From the NCBI RefSeq assembly GCF_017813245.1, contig NZ_JAGIQL010000005.1:1-64000 (forward strand): DNA of 64,000 nucleotides, given 5' to 3'. This document shows, one piece after another, positions 24,492 through 33,574 of the stretch. Numbering within the stretch: the first letter of the stretch is position 1; each line of letters begins with the position of its first letter. The DNA is from Streptomyces montanisoli (GTDB lineage: Bacteria > Actinomycetota > Actinomycetes > Streptomycetales > Streptomycetaceae). A program made the translations under genes and the position numbers. The notes beneath the pieces were generated by a model. The model was given only the letters and a program-made list of their open reading frames with translations. It had not been told where the DNA came from and made no database searches.

Positions 24492-27400
24492 ATGCAGTCG
24501 CAGGAGCAGGAACCGGGTGCCCAGCCGATCGCGATCGTGGGCATGGCCTGCGCGTTCCCGGGCGCGAACAGCGTCCGGGAGTTCTGGCAGATGCAGCTCG
24601 ACGGCACCGACGCCACCACCGACGTCCCCGCCGACCGGTTCCCCGTCGACGCCTACTACGACCCCCGGCCCCGCACGCCCGGCCGGATCGTCAGCCGCCG
24701 GGGCGGCTTCCTGCCCGGTATCCGGGAGTTCGACGCGCAGTTCTTCGGCGTCTCCGGCCGCGAGGCGAATCACATGGACCCGCAGCAGCGGCTGCTCCTC
24801 CAGACCGCCGCGACCGCCGTGCAGGACGCCGGCCTCACCATGGAGTCGCTCGCCGGGAGCCGTACCGCCGTCGTGGTGGGGCAGCGGACCGTCGACTACT
24901 GGGACGTCCTGCGCGCGGCCGGGGCGCTGGACATCTACGCCAACACCGGCACCGCGCGCAGCGTGCTGTCCGGTCGGCTGTCGTACTTCTTCGACCTGCG
25001 GGGCCCGAGTACGTCCGTCGACACGGCATGCTCCTCGTCGCTCGTGGCCGTGCACCAGGCGTGCGCCGCGCTGCGCACCGGCGAGGCAGGACTCGCTCTG
25101 GCCGCCGGGGTCAACCTCGTCCTCACGCCGGAGGAGAGCATCACGTTCTCCCAGGCGGACATGCTCTCCGCCGACGGCCGCTGCAAGTTCGGCGCACACG
25201 ACGCCGACGGTTTCGTACGCAGCGACGGTGTCGGCGTCGTCGTCCTCAAGCCGCTCGCGCGGGCCGAGGCGGACGGTGACCACATCCACGCGGTCATCCA
25301 CGGCTCGGCGGTCGAGAACGAGGGCCGCGGCAGCGGATACCTGATGGCCCCTTCCGAGAGCGGCCAGATCGACACGATGCGGCGCGCCTGCCTGCGGGCG
25401 GGCGTCGACCCCCGGTCGGTCGGCTTCGTCGAGGCGCACGGCACCGGCACACCCGCGGGCGACCCCATCGAACTGCGGGCCCTGGACGCGGTCTACGGCA
25501 CCGGCGCGGGCCGCCCGGCGACCGATCCCCTGCTGGTCGGCTCGGTGAAGACGAACATCGGCCACACCGAGGCGGCGGCCGGCATCGCGGCGCTCATCAA
25601 GGCGGCGCTGTGCCTCGGGCACGGGGTCGTCCCGCCCAGCCTGCACAGCGCCCGGCTGACCGACGCGGTGGACTGGGACCGTACCGCGCTGGAGATCCCG
25701 CAGACGGCCCGCACATGGGGAGGCGGCGGACTGCCCCGGTACGCGGCCGTCAGCTCGTTCGGCATCTCCGGCACCAACGCCCACGTCGTCCTCGGCGAGC
25801 ACCGCCGCGCTGCGCCGCCGGCCCCCGCCGGGCCGCGGCCGTACCTGCTCGCCCTGTCGGCGCGCAGCCCGGCCGCGCTGCGGGAACTCTCCGGCGCCTG
25901 GGCGGACTTCCTCGGGCCGCAGGGAGAGGGACACGCGCACGCGCTGCGCGACGTCAGCTTCAGCGCGCTGACCCGGAGCACCCACCACCGCCACCGCCTG
26001 ACCGTGCTCGCCCACGACCACGACCAGGTGGTGCGGCAGCTGCGGACGGGCCGGCCGGTCGTCGCCGCCCGGCCCGCGGACCGGTGGAAGACCGTGTTCG
26101 TCTTCCCCGGCCAGGGCTCGCAGTGGTCCGGCATGGGGCGCCGGCTGCTGCGCGCGTCCACCGCCTTCAGGGCGGCGGTCGAGGAGTGCGACCTGCACGT
26201 ACGCGCCGAGCGCGGCTGGTCGGTACTCGAACGGCTGGAGGCCGAAGACGCCGCGGACGGGCCGATCGACGTGGTGCAGCCGCTCCTGTGGGCGGTCGAG
26301 GTGGGTCTCGCGGCGCTCTGGCGCTCGTGGGGCGTAGCCCCTGCGGTCGTGATCGGCCACAGCATGGGGGAAGTGGCCGCCGCCTGCGCCGCGGGCGCGC
26401 TCACCACGGCGGACGGCGCCGCGGTGATCTGCCGTCGCAGCAGCCTGCTCAGGAAGGTCGCCGGCACCGGGTCCATGGCCGCGGTCGACCTTCCCGCGGA
26501 CGAGGTGCGGCACCTACTGGCCGACGTACCGGACGTCGACGTCGCCGTGAGCAACGCGCCACGGCGCACCATCGTCTCCGGCCGCACACCCGCCGTCGAG
26601 AAGCTCCTCGCCGACCTGGCCGAACGGGACGTCCCCGGCAAGCTCGTCAAGGTGGACGTCGCCTCGCACAGCAGCCAGGTCGACCCGCTGCTGGAGGAGC
26701 TGCGCGCCGAACTGGACGGCATCCGGCCCCGCACGGGACAGGTGCCGCTGCGCTCGACGGTGACCGGCGAACTCCTGACCGGGGAGGAGCTGGACGCCGG
26801 CTACTGGGTGCGCAACCTGCGCGACGAGGTGCTCTTCCACGCGGCCGTCGAGGCCGAACTGGCAGGTTCGGCCGCGGCGGCGTTCGTCGAGATCAGCCCG
26901 CACCCGATCCTCGCCGCCGCGGTGAAGGACTGCCTGCCCGACGAGCGCTCGCACGACCAGGTCGTCCCGTCACTGCTGCGCGGCACCGACGACCTGTCCG
27001 CGCTGCTGACCTCCGCCGGTCAACTCCACCAGGCAGGCCACCCGGTGCGGCTCGACGCCCTGTTCGACGCGCCGGCCGCGTACGTGCCGCTGCCCGGGTA
27101 CCCCTGGCAGCGTGCCGAGTTCTGGCCGGAGCCGGCGACAGGCCCGGCGAGCCTGCCGCCGGCTCCGGGCGGGCATCCGCTGCTGGGCGCGCACACCGCG
27201 CTCGACGGCGGCGCGCACCGGTGGGAGGGCCCCGTCGACCTCGCGCGCAACGCGTACCTGCTTGACCACCAGGTGCAGGGCCTCGTCATCCTGCCCGGCA
27301 CCGCCTACCTCGAACTCGCGCTGGCCGCCGCGGCCGGGGCCGTCGGCACCGCGGTCGCCGTCGGCAACGTCCGCTACGAGAAGGCCCTCTTCTTCACCGC

Positions 27401-30400
27401 CGAGGACCCGCCGCTCCTCCGCGTGACGCTGACGCCCGACGAGCCGCGGTGGGCCTTCGAGGTCGCCTCCCGGGACGGTACGGGCTGGACCGTGCACGCC
27501 CGCGCCCTGGTCGAGGCGGAGCCCGCGGGCACCCGCGTCATCGAAGGCCCCGAGGACACACGGGCGCAAATCGTCTCCCGCCTGCACGAACACCTCACCG
27601 GCGACGCCTTCTACCGCAGGTTCGCCGCTCGCGGCAACGACTGGTACGGCGTCTTCCAGGGCGTCAGGCAGGTCTGGCGCGGCGACGAGGAGGCGCTGTC
27701 CGAGGTCGTGACCCCGGCCGGCCTCGACACCCGCGAGCCCCATCACGCCCACCCCGCCGTGCTCGACGCCTGCGGACAGGCGCTCGCGGCGACCCTCCCC
27801 GACACGGCGGTCCCCGGCGACGAGCACGCCTTCATCCTCGGCTCGATCGAGCGGTTCCGCCTGCACGGGCCGCTGACCGGGACCCTGCACAACCACATCG
27901 TGCGACGCGGGCTGACGGCCGGGGAATGCAGCGGCGACATCGCCGTACGAGACGAACAGGGCGCTCTGCTGGCGGAGTTCCGCGGCCTGCGCATCCGCAG
28001 GCTGCTGCCGCCGGAACCCTCAGGACCGTCGGACCAGTGGCTGTACGAGCCGCGGTGGACGCCTGCCGTCGCGCCATCGGCGCCATCGGCGCCATCCGCA
28101 CCGGCCACCGGTGCCTGGCTGGTGTTCGAGGACGAGGAGCTCGGGCCGCGCCTCGCGCCTGCCGGCGGCGAGCGGATCAGCGTGCGGCCCGGTGAGCGCT
28201 ACGAGCACACCGCCGACGGCGGCTACCGCATCGACCCGTCGCGCTTCGACGACTACGCCCGGCTCCTGCACGAGACCGGACGTGACCACCCGGGCGGAGT
28301 CGCCGTCGTGGTGAACCTGTGGGGCATGCGGGCGTCCCGGCCGGACGCGACGGTACCGCTGGGGCTCGGCAGCGCGCTGCTGCTGTCCCGTGCGCTGTCC
28401 GTCATGCGGCCTGACGGGCCGCTCCCGCGGCTCGTGCTGGTCACCCGCGGCGCCGAGACGGTCACCGGCGCGGACCCCGCGCCCGACCCGGAGCAGTACG
28501 CGGTATGGGGCTTCGGACGTACCGCCGCGAGTGAGCTGCCCTCGGTCCCGCACACGCTCGTCGACCTGGACCCGGCCGCCGGCGGCACAAGTCAACTGGG
28601 GGCGCTCGCACGCGAGATCGCGGACGGCGACCCGGACGAGGACCAGATCGCCCTGCGCGCCGGAACCCGGTACGTCCTCCGGCTGCGGCGCCCCGCACCG
28701 GCGGCCGGCGCCCGCGGCGACGCCGGGGCCGTCGAGATCGTGCCCGCCGGCGACCAGGGGCTCGCCCCGGTGCGCAGAGCGGTGCAGGCGCGTCCCCCCG
28801 GGCGCGACGAGGTCCTGATCACCGCCTCGTACAGCGGCGTCGGCCACCGGGACGTGCTGCGTGCCACCGGGGCCCTCACGGGCGAGGGCGACGAGGGGCG
28901 GCTCGGCCGGGAGACCGCCGGGATCGTCGCGGCCCTCGGCGCCGACGTACGGGGGCTGGAGGTCGGGGACCGGGTCGTCGCCCTCGCCCGTCCGGGGCTG
29001 GCCACGCGCGTCGTCGCGAACCGCCACCTGACGCGCCGGGTCCCCGACGGCCTCGGCCTCGCCGACGCCGCCACCGTGCCCGTCGCCCATCTGACCGCCT
29101 GGTACGGGCTCGTCGAACTGGCCGGGCTGAAGGCGGGCGAGAAGGTCCTCGTCCACTCGGCCACCGGCGGTGTGGGACTCGCCGCGATCCAGGTGGCCCG
29201 GTGGCGGGGCGCCGAGATCTACGCCACCGCCGGCAGCGACCGGCGCCGGGCGCTCCTGCGGGCGATGGGCATCGCCCATGTGGGCGACTCACGGGGCGAC
29301 TTCGCCGGTCCGCTGCTCGCCGCGACCCGCGGCACGGGAATGGACGTCATCCTCAACTCCCTGACCGGGGAGGCCGCTCAGCAGAGCCGGCGCATGCTCG
29401 CCCCGCGCGGGCGGTACGTGGATCTGGCCGCGCGGGACGGTGCGGACGGGTACACGGGCCCGGCCGGCCCCTCGCGTGGCGGGTCGTTCCACGCCCTGGA
29501 CACCGACGCGCTGTGCCGCGAGGACCCCGAGCGGGCCGGGGCGTTGCTCGAACGTGTCCTGCGGCTGATCGCCGCGGGCGAGCTGGCGCCCCTGCCCGCA
29601 GAGATCCGACCGATGGACGCCGTCGGTTCGGCCTTGCAGGACGTGGGCGCGGCCCGGCACATCGGCAAGCTGCTCATCGACCTGCGGACCGCCCCCGCCG
29701 AGCCGGTTCGGCCCGCGCCGATCCGGCTGCGCGCGGACGCCACCTATCTCGTGACCGGCGGCGCCGGCGGCATAGGCTCCGAACTGGCCCGCTGGCTCGT
29801 CACGCGCGGCGCCAAGCACCTGCTGCTCACCGGCCGTTCCCTGCCCGGCTCCGACTCGGCGTCCGGGCGCCACGTCGCTGAGTTGGTGGGGGAGTTGCGG
29901 GGGCGGAACGTCGAGGTGCAGTACGCACCCGTGGACGCGGCCGACGAGCGGTCCATGGGCAGGCTGGTCGAGCACCGCCGCGCCGCAGGACGGCCGGCGG
30001 TCCGTGGTGTCTTCCACACCGCGGGCGTCTTCCTGTACCGGACGATCGGCGAGACCACTCTGCGGGAGCTGCAAGCAGTACTGCGGCCGAAGCTGGACGG
30101 CGCGCGCGTCCTCGACCGGCTCTTTGACGAGGGCCTCGACCACTTCGTGCTGTTCTCCTCGGGGAACGCCCTGCTGGGCTCTCCCCAGGTCGCGGCGGGC
30201 GCCGCCGCCAACGCGTGCCTCGACGCCGTCGCCCGGGGCCGCCGCCGCAGGGGCCGTACCGCGCTCTCGGTCAACTGGGGATTCTGGACGGGCCGCGGCA
30301 TGGCGGCGAAGGCCGGCGCGGAGCTGGGCCGCGACCTCGTGCCACGCGGGATGTCGGGATTCACTCCGGCCGCCGGATTCGCCGTGCTCGACCCCCTCAT

Positions 30401-30914
30401 GGCCACGAACGCCGGGGACACGGTGGTCATGCCGGTCGACTGGCCGCGGTGGCGCGGCGCCTACCCGAACGCCGCCGCGTCGCCGTTCCTGCGGGACGTC
30501 GTCGACGAGGACGCGCCGGCGGCCGTCACCCCAGAAGCCCGCGCGCCCCGGCCGGAGCCCCCGTCGGCCCCGCGGAGCCCGGAGCACACGCCGAGCCGGG
30601 GGCCCACGCCGAGCCCGGAGCCCACGCCGGTTCCGCAGTCCACGGCGGTTCCGGTGACCGGAACGGCGGGAGCGGCGTCGCCCGAGGCGGACCCCGCGAG
30701 GGAGTTCCTGGACCGGGTCGCCGCCGTCCTGCGCGTGGAGCCCGCCCATCTCGACCCGGACCGCGATCTGACCAGCCAGGGGCTCGACTCGCTGATGGCG
30801 GCGCAGCTCAGGCAGGAGGTGCGCCGCTCGCACGGAACGCTGCTGCCCATCGGCAGGATCCTCAGCCGGACCACCCTCGCCGAACTCGCGGAGCTGCTGG
30901 CGACCGGCGGCTGA
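24492..30914 (+). CDS. Type I PKS, KS-AT-DH-ER-KR-ACP single module
   Basis: 2140 residues. KS: C180 in DTACSSS, H316 in EAHGTGT, H358 in NIGHTEA. AT: S624 in GHSMGE, with VASH (H726) at the substrate-choice position, as in mycocerosate-synthase-like PKSs; malonyl versus methylmalonyl is unclear. DH: H926 in DHQVQGLVILP and D1092 in LDACGQ, both intact. ER: NADPH loop HSATGGVGLAAIQ (about 1555). KR: TGGAGGIG (about 1756) and Ser1889-1890 are present, but the catalytic Tyr is Gly1903 (AAGAAANA), so the KR should be inactive. ACP: S2100 in GLDSL after a Pro-rich linker. No loading module and no thioesterase, so priming and release must come from other proteins, plausibly the two KAS III-like enzymes. 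Confidence 0.93.
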   Translation: MQSQEQEPGAQPIAIVGMACAFPGANSVREFWQMQLDGTDATTDVPADRFPVDAYYDPRPRTPGRIVSRRGGFLPGIREFDAQFFGVSGREANHMDPQQRLLLQTAATAVQDAGLTMESLAGSRTAVVVGQRTVDYWDVLRAAGALDIYANTGTARSVLSGRLSYFFDLRGPSTSVDTACSSSLVAVHQACAALRTGEAGLALAAGVNLVLTPEESITFSQADMLSADGRCKFGAHDADGFVRSDGVGVVVLKPLARAEADGDHIHAVIHGSAVENEGRGSGYLMAPSESGQIDTMRRACLRAGVDPRSVGFVEAHGTGTPAGDPIELRALDAVYGTGAGRPATDPLLVGSVKTNIGHTEAAAGIAALIKAALCLGHGVVPPSLHSARLTDAVDWDRTALEIPQTARTWGGGGLPRYAAVSSFGISGTNAHVVLGEHRRAAPPAPAGPRPYLLALSARSPAALRELSGAWADFLGPQGEGHAHALRDVSFSALTRSTHHRHRLTVLAHDHDQVVRQLRTGRPVVAARPADRWKTVFVFPGQGSQWSGMGRRLLRASTAFRAAVEECDLHVRAERGWSVLERLEAEDAADGPIDVVQPLLWAVEVGLAALWRSWGVAPAVVIGHSMGEVAAACAAGALTTADGAAVICRRSSLLRKVAGTGSMAAVDLPADEVRHLLADVPDVDVAVSNAPRRTIVSGRTPAVEKLLADLAERDVPGKLVKVDVASHSSQVDPLLEELRAELDGIRPRTGQVPLRSTVTGELLTGEELDAGYWVRNLRDEVLFHAAVEAELAGSAAAAFVEISPHPILAAAVKDCLPDERSHDQVVPSLLRGTDDLSALLTSAGQLHQAGHPVRLDALFDAPAAYVPLPGYPWQRAEFWPEPATGPASLPPAPGGHPLLGAHTALDGGAHRWEGPVDLARNAYLLDHQVQGLVILPGTAYLELALAAAAGAVGTAVAVGNVRYEKALFFTAEDPPLLRVTLTPDEPRWAFEVASRDGTGWTVHARALVEAEPAGTRVIEGPEDTRAQIVSRLHEHLTGDAFYRRFAARGNDWYGVFQGVRQVWRGDEEALSEVVTPAGLDTREPHHAHPAVLDACGQALAATLPDTAVPGDEHAFILGSIERFRLHGPLTGTLHNHIVRRGLTAGECSGDIAVRDEQGALLAEFRGLRIRRLLPPEPSGPSDQWLYEPRWTPAVAPSAPSAPSAPATGAWLVFEDEELGPRLAPAGGERISVRPGERYEHTADGGYRIDPSRFDDYARLLHETGRDHPGGVAVVVNLWGMRASRPDATVPLGLGSALLLSRALSVMRPDGPLPRLVLVTRGAETVTGADPAPDPEQYAVWGFGRTAASELPSVPHTLVDLDPAAGGTSQLGALAREIADGDPDEDQIALRAGTRYVLRLRRPAPAAGARGDAGAVEIVPAGDQGLAPVRRAVQARPPGRDEVLITASYSGVGHRDVLRATGALTGEGDEGRLGRETAGIVAALGADVRGLEVGDRVVALARPGLATRVVANRHLTRRVPDGLGLADAATVPVAHLTAWYGLVELAGLKAGEKVLVHSATGGVGLAAIQVARWRGAEIYATAGSDRRRALLRAMGIAHVGDSRGDFAGPLLAATRGTGMDVILNSLTGEAAQQSRRMLAPRGRYVDLAARDGADGYTGPAGPSRGGSFHALDTDALCREDPERAGALLERVLRLIAAGELAPLPAEIRPMDAVGSALQDVGAARHIGKLLIDLRTAPAEPVRPAPIRLRADATYLVTGGAGGIGSELARWLVTRGAKHLLLTGRSLPGSDSASGRHVAELVGELRGRNVEVQYAPVDAADERSMGRLVEHRRAAGRPAVRGVFHTAGVFLYRTIGETTLRELQAVLRPKLDGARVLDRLFDEGLDHFVLFSSGNALLGSPQVAAGAAANACLDAVARGRRRRGRTALSVNWGFWTGRGMAAKAGAELGRDLVPRGMSGFTPAAGFAVLDPLMATNAGDTVVMPVDWPRWRGAYPNAAASPFLRDVVDEDAPAAVTPEARAPRPEPPSAPRSPEHTPSRGPTPSPEPTPVPQSTAVPVTGTAGAASPEADPAREFLDRVAAVLRVEPAHLDPDRDLTSQGLDSLMAAQLRQEVRRSHGTLLPIGRILSRTTLAELAELLATGG

Positions 30915-30945
30915 GAGCCGCGGCTCACGGCCCCGCGGGTGCGTG

Positions 30946-32121
30946 CTACTCGGTGTCGGCGGGACGCGGGGCCAGGTTGGTCGACCACTTCTCCTCGATG
31001 CGGCCGTAGCGCCAGACGAGCAGGGCGATGAACCAGGAGACGAAGAAGAGGCCGACGATGCCGTAGCCGGCGTAGTCGAGGTTGATGTCCGCGATCGCGG
31101 CGAGCGGTCCCGAGGTGATGTTGGCCTGGTCGGTGAGAACGCCGATCAGTTCGATGGTGCCGATGATCAGGGCGACCGCCACCGAGATGGTGGTGATGGT
31201 GATGTTGTAGAACACCTTGCGCACCGGCTTGGCGAACGCCCAGCCGTAGGCGGCGTTCATGAACACGCCGTCGATGGTGTCCATGAGGCACATGCCCGCG
31301 GCGAACAGGATCGGCAGGACGAGGATGGAGTAGAACGGCAGGCTGAAGGCGGCGGCTCCGCCGGCCAGGACGAGCAGCCCGACCTCCGTGGCGGTGTCGA
31401 AGCCCAGGCCGAACAGGACGCCCACGGGGTAGATGTGCCACGCCTTGCGCACGGACTTGGTGAGGCCGCCCAGGAAACGGTTCATCAGGCCGCGCTTGTT
31501 GAGCTGGTCCTCAAGCTCCTGCTCGTCGAAGTGGCCCTGCCGCATCCTGCGGAAGATCTTGATGATGCCGACGAGGACGGCGAGGTTGAGGATGCCGAGG
31601 ATCCACAGGAACACGCCGGAGACCGAGGCACCGATGATGCCGGTCGCGGAGTGCAGGCTCGAGTTGTCGTTCTCGACCTGCCCGACGAGCGCCTTCACGC
31701 CGATGGAGAGCAGGAAGGAGAGTGCGAAGACGATCGTGGAGTGACCGAGGGAGAACCAGAAGCCGACCGACAGCGGCCTGCGCTCCAGCGCCTGTCCGCG
31801 CGCCTCACGCTCGGCGTTGTCGCTCATGAGCTTGCGTGTCGTGTTGTCGACGGCGGCGATGTGGTCCGCGTCGAAGGCATGCCGCAGGCCGAACGTGTAG
31901 GCGAGGATGCCCACGCCGATGTTGAAGACCGGGTGATCGCCGCCCAGGTGGTAGTGCTTCGGCACCACGAGCCCGAACAGCACCCCGAACCCCGCGACGT
32001 GCAGCAGGACGATGAACCCCACCATGCCGACGAGGGACCGCCGGTCGTACGGCGTCAGTGACCGCCGAAACGCTCCCAGGCGTTCACCCAGTGACGGCGG
32101 TGCTGCTATGTCGGCACTCAA
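30946..32121 (-). CDS. NiCoT-family nickel/cobalt permease
   Basis: A 391-residue polytopic membrane protein of the HoxN/NixA/NicT family. Signature RHAFDADHI is in the second helix; LGFDTATE and LGHSTIVF are also present. About eight hydrophobic segments are visible. The preferred start is TTG 32121, with GGGAG upstream; an upstream TTG at 32154 is possible. It is divergent from the Fe-type SOD, and the shared region contains a Nur-box-like sequence. That fits nickel uptake repressed when nickel is plentiful. It converges with the PKS and marks the right edge of the biosynthetic region. Confidence 0.88.
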   Translation of the reverse strand: MSADIAAPPSLGERLGAFRRSLTPYDRRSLVGMVGFIVLLHVAGFGVLFGLVVPKHYHLGGDHPVFNIGVGILAYTFGLRHAFDADHIAAVDNTTRKLMSDNAEREARGQALERRPLSVGFWFSLGHSTIVFALSFLLSIGVKALVGQVENDNSSLHSATGIIGASVSGVFLWILGILNLAVLVGIIKIFRRMRQGHFDEQELEDQLNKRGLMNRFLGGLTKSVRKAWHIYPVGVLFGLGFDTATEVGLLVLAGGAAAFSLPFYSILVLPILFAAGMCLMDTIDGVFMNAAYGWAFAKPVRKVFYNITITTISVAVALIIGTIELIGVLTDQANITSGPLAAIADINLDYAGYGIVGLFFVSWFIALLVWRYGRIEEKWSTNLAPRPADTE

Positions 32122-32186
32122 GGAGTCTCTCCCGAAGTCGATGTACCAGTGCAAACAGCGTGACGTTAATCCGCCGGGCGGCCTTG

Positions 32187-32203
32187 TCGCAAGTCAGTTG
32201 CAA
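32187..32203. promoter_or_regulatory. Nur-box-like element between NiCoT and sodF
   Basis: TCGCAA-N5-TTGCAA matches the reported Streptomyces Nur consensus (tTGCaa-N5-ttGCAA) with one mismatch. It lies 66 bp upstream of the permease start and 95 bp upstream of the SOD start. A second TGCAATTGCA palindrome is at 32249-32258, nearer sodF. Confidence 0.6.
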
Positions 32204-32297
32204 CAAGAAGCAGGACCTGTGAGCCGCTAGGTGTAGTTGCTGTTTGCGTGCAATTGCATATCATTCGCAGTAAGAACCGCGGAGGGGTCGCTCAGCC

Positions 32298-32939
32298 ATG
32301 GCCATCTACACGCTTCCGGAACTCCCGTACGACTACACGGCGCTCGAGCCGGTCATCGACCCGGAGATCGTCGAGCTGCACCACGACAAGCACCACGCCG
32401 CCTACGTCAAGGGCGCCAACGACACCCTGGAGCAGCTCGAAGAGGCCCGGGACAAGGGCTCGTGGGGGTCGATCAACGGTTTGGAGAAGAACCTCGCGTT
32501 CCACCTCTCCGGCCACATCCTGCACTCGATCTACTGGCACAACATGTCCGGTGTCGGTGGCGGCGAGCCTCTCGCGGCGGACGGCGTGGGCGAGCTGAGC
32601 GACGCGATCGCGGAGTCCTTCGGCTCGTTCGCCGGATTCAAGGCGCAGCTGACGAAGGCGGCGGCGACCACGCAGGGCTCGGGCTGGGGGGCCCTGGCCC
32701 ACGAGCCGGTCAGCGGGCGGCTGATCGTCGAGCAGATCTACGACCACCAGGGCAACGTCGGGCAGGGCTCCGTGCCGATCCTGGTGTTCGACGCCTGGGA
32801 GCACGCCTTCTACCTGCAGTACAAGAACCAGAAGGTCGACTTCATCGAGGCGATGTGGGACGTCGTCGACTGGCAGGACGTGGCCAAGCGCTACGCGGCC
32901 GCCAAGGAGCGCGCCGGCACGCTGCTTCTCGCCCCCTGA
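32298..32939 (+). CDS. sodF: Superoxide dismutase, Fe(Mn)-type (SodF-like)
   Basis: A 213-residue cytoplasmic SOD converting superoxide to O2 and H2O2. Metal-binding regions: [12 protein letters not shown] (His about 26), [13 protein letters not shown], and [28 protein letters not shown] (Asp and His). The N-terminus [13 protein letters not shown] is typical of Streptomyces SodF. Ribosome site: GGAGGGGTCGCTCAGCC before the ATG. In Streptomyces, sodF is repressed by Nur when nickel is available and the Ni-SOD is used instead. The shared upstream region with a nickel permease and the Nur-like site support that regulation here. Confidence 0.92.
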   Translation: MAIYTLPELPYDYTALEPVIDPEIVELHHDKHHAAYVKGANDTLEQLEEARDKGSWGSINGLEKNLAFHLSGHILHSIYWHNMSGVGGGEPLAADGVGELSDAIAESFGSFAGFKAQLTKAAATTQGSGWGALAHEPVSGRLIVEQIYDHQGNVGQGSVPILVFDAWEHAFYLQYKNQKVDFIEAMWDVVDWQDVAKRYAAAKERAGTLLLAP

Positions 32940-32978
32940 CCGGGGCCGTTCTGCCCCTGGGGGCGGGCGCCGTGGCCG

Positions 32979-33515
32979 TTACCCGGCCGCGGCGTCGCGT
33001 GCCCGCTGATAGTGGCGGCGCGCCTTCATGCGGTTGCCGCAGACGGCCATCGAGCACCAGCGCGCCTTGTTCGGCTTGCTGCGGTCGATGAGGAACAGCC
33101 GGCACTCCGGGTTGGCGCAGGGCCTCAGCCGGCCGGGCATCGACTGCCGCACCGTGTTCCATGCCAGCACGGCCTCCACCGCCAGCCGGCCGCCGGCGGG
33201 CACGTCGAGTTCCCAGGACACGCCCTCGCCGGTGACGGCCGGGCGTGCGGCCACGCCCTCCAGGAGCGGTTCCAGTGCGGTGGCGGGCCGGCTGCCGCGC
33301 ACCACCTCCTGGAGGACGTCCCGCGCGCGCACGAGGCTGCGGCGCTCGTCGGCGCTCCCGCTGCCGCCGTGCGCGCGCTGCCAGGACGCCGCCTCCCCGG
33401 GATCCACCAGCGAGTCCGCGGCCACGCCGCCCGACACCGGTGTGCTGTTGAGAAGGTCGAGCAGGAGGTCCTGCCGTCCCCGATCGGTCACCACCACGCT
33501 CCTAACCGTGAACAT
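32979..33515 (-). CDS. CGNR zinc-finger / ABATE-domain protein
   Basis: A 178-residue protein. The N-terminal region (RQDLLLDLLNSTP, DPGEAASWQ, RRSLVRARDVLQEVVRG) matches the 'stress-induced, ABATE' ligand-sensing domain. The C-terminus carries the CGNR zinc finger: RPCANPECRLFLIDRSKPNKARWCSMAVCGNRMKARRHYQR taken in parts, with four Cys. Such proteins act as putative transcriptional regulators. It is convergent with sodF, and about 60 bp separates its start from the stop of the SDR gene upstream. Target unknown. Confidence 0.87.
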   Translation of the reverse strand: MFTVRSVVVTDRGRQDLLLDLLNSTPVSGGVAADSLVDPGEAASWQRAHGGSGSADERRSLVRARDVLQEVVRGSRPATALEPLLEGVAARPAVTGEGVSWELDVPAGGRLAVEAVLAWNTVRQSMPGRLRPCANPECRLFLIDRSKPNKARWCSMAVCGNRMKARRHYQRARDAAAG

Positions 33516-33574
33516 CCGCTTGACAGGTTACCTGAACATGTCCCGCGGTGGATGGCGTCCTCCGGGCGATCCGG

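Noticed and set aside
22466..24619. 717-residue minus-strand open frame opposite HAD and KAS III genes
   Set aside because: The plus strand carries three translationally coupled genes with recognisable catalytic motifs; this is GC-driven shadow coding.
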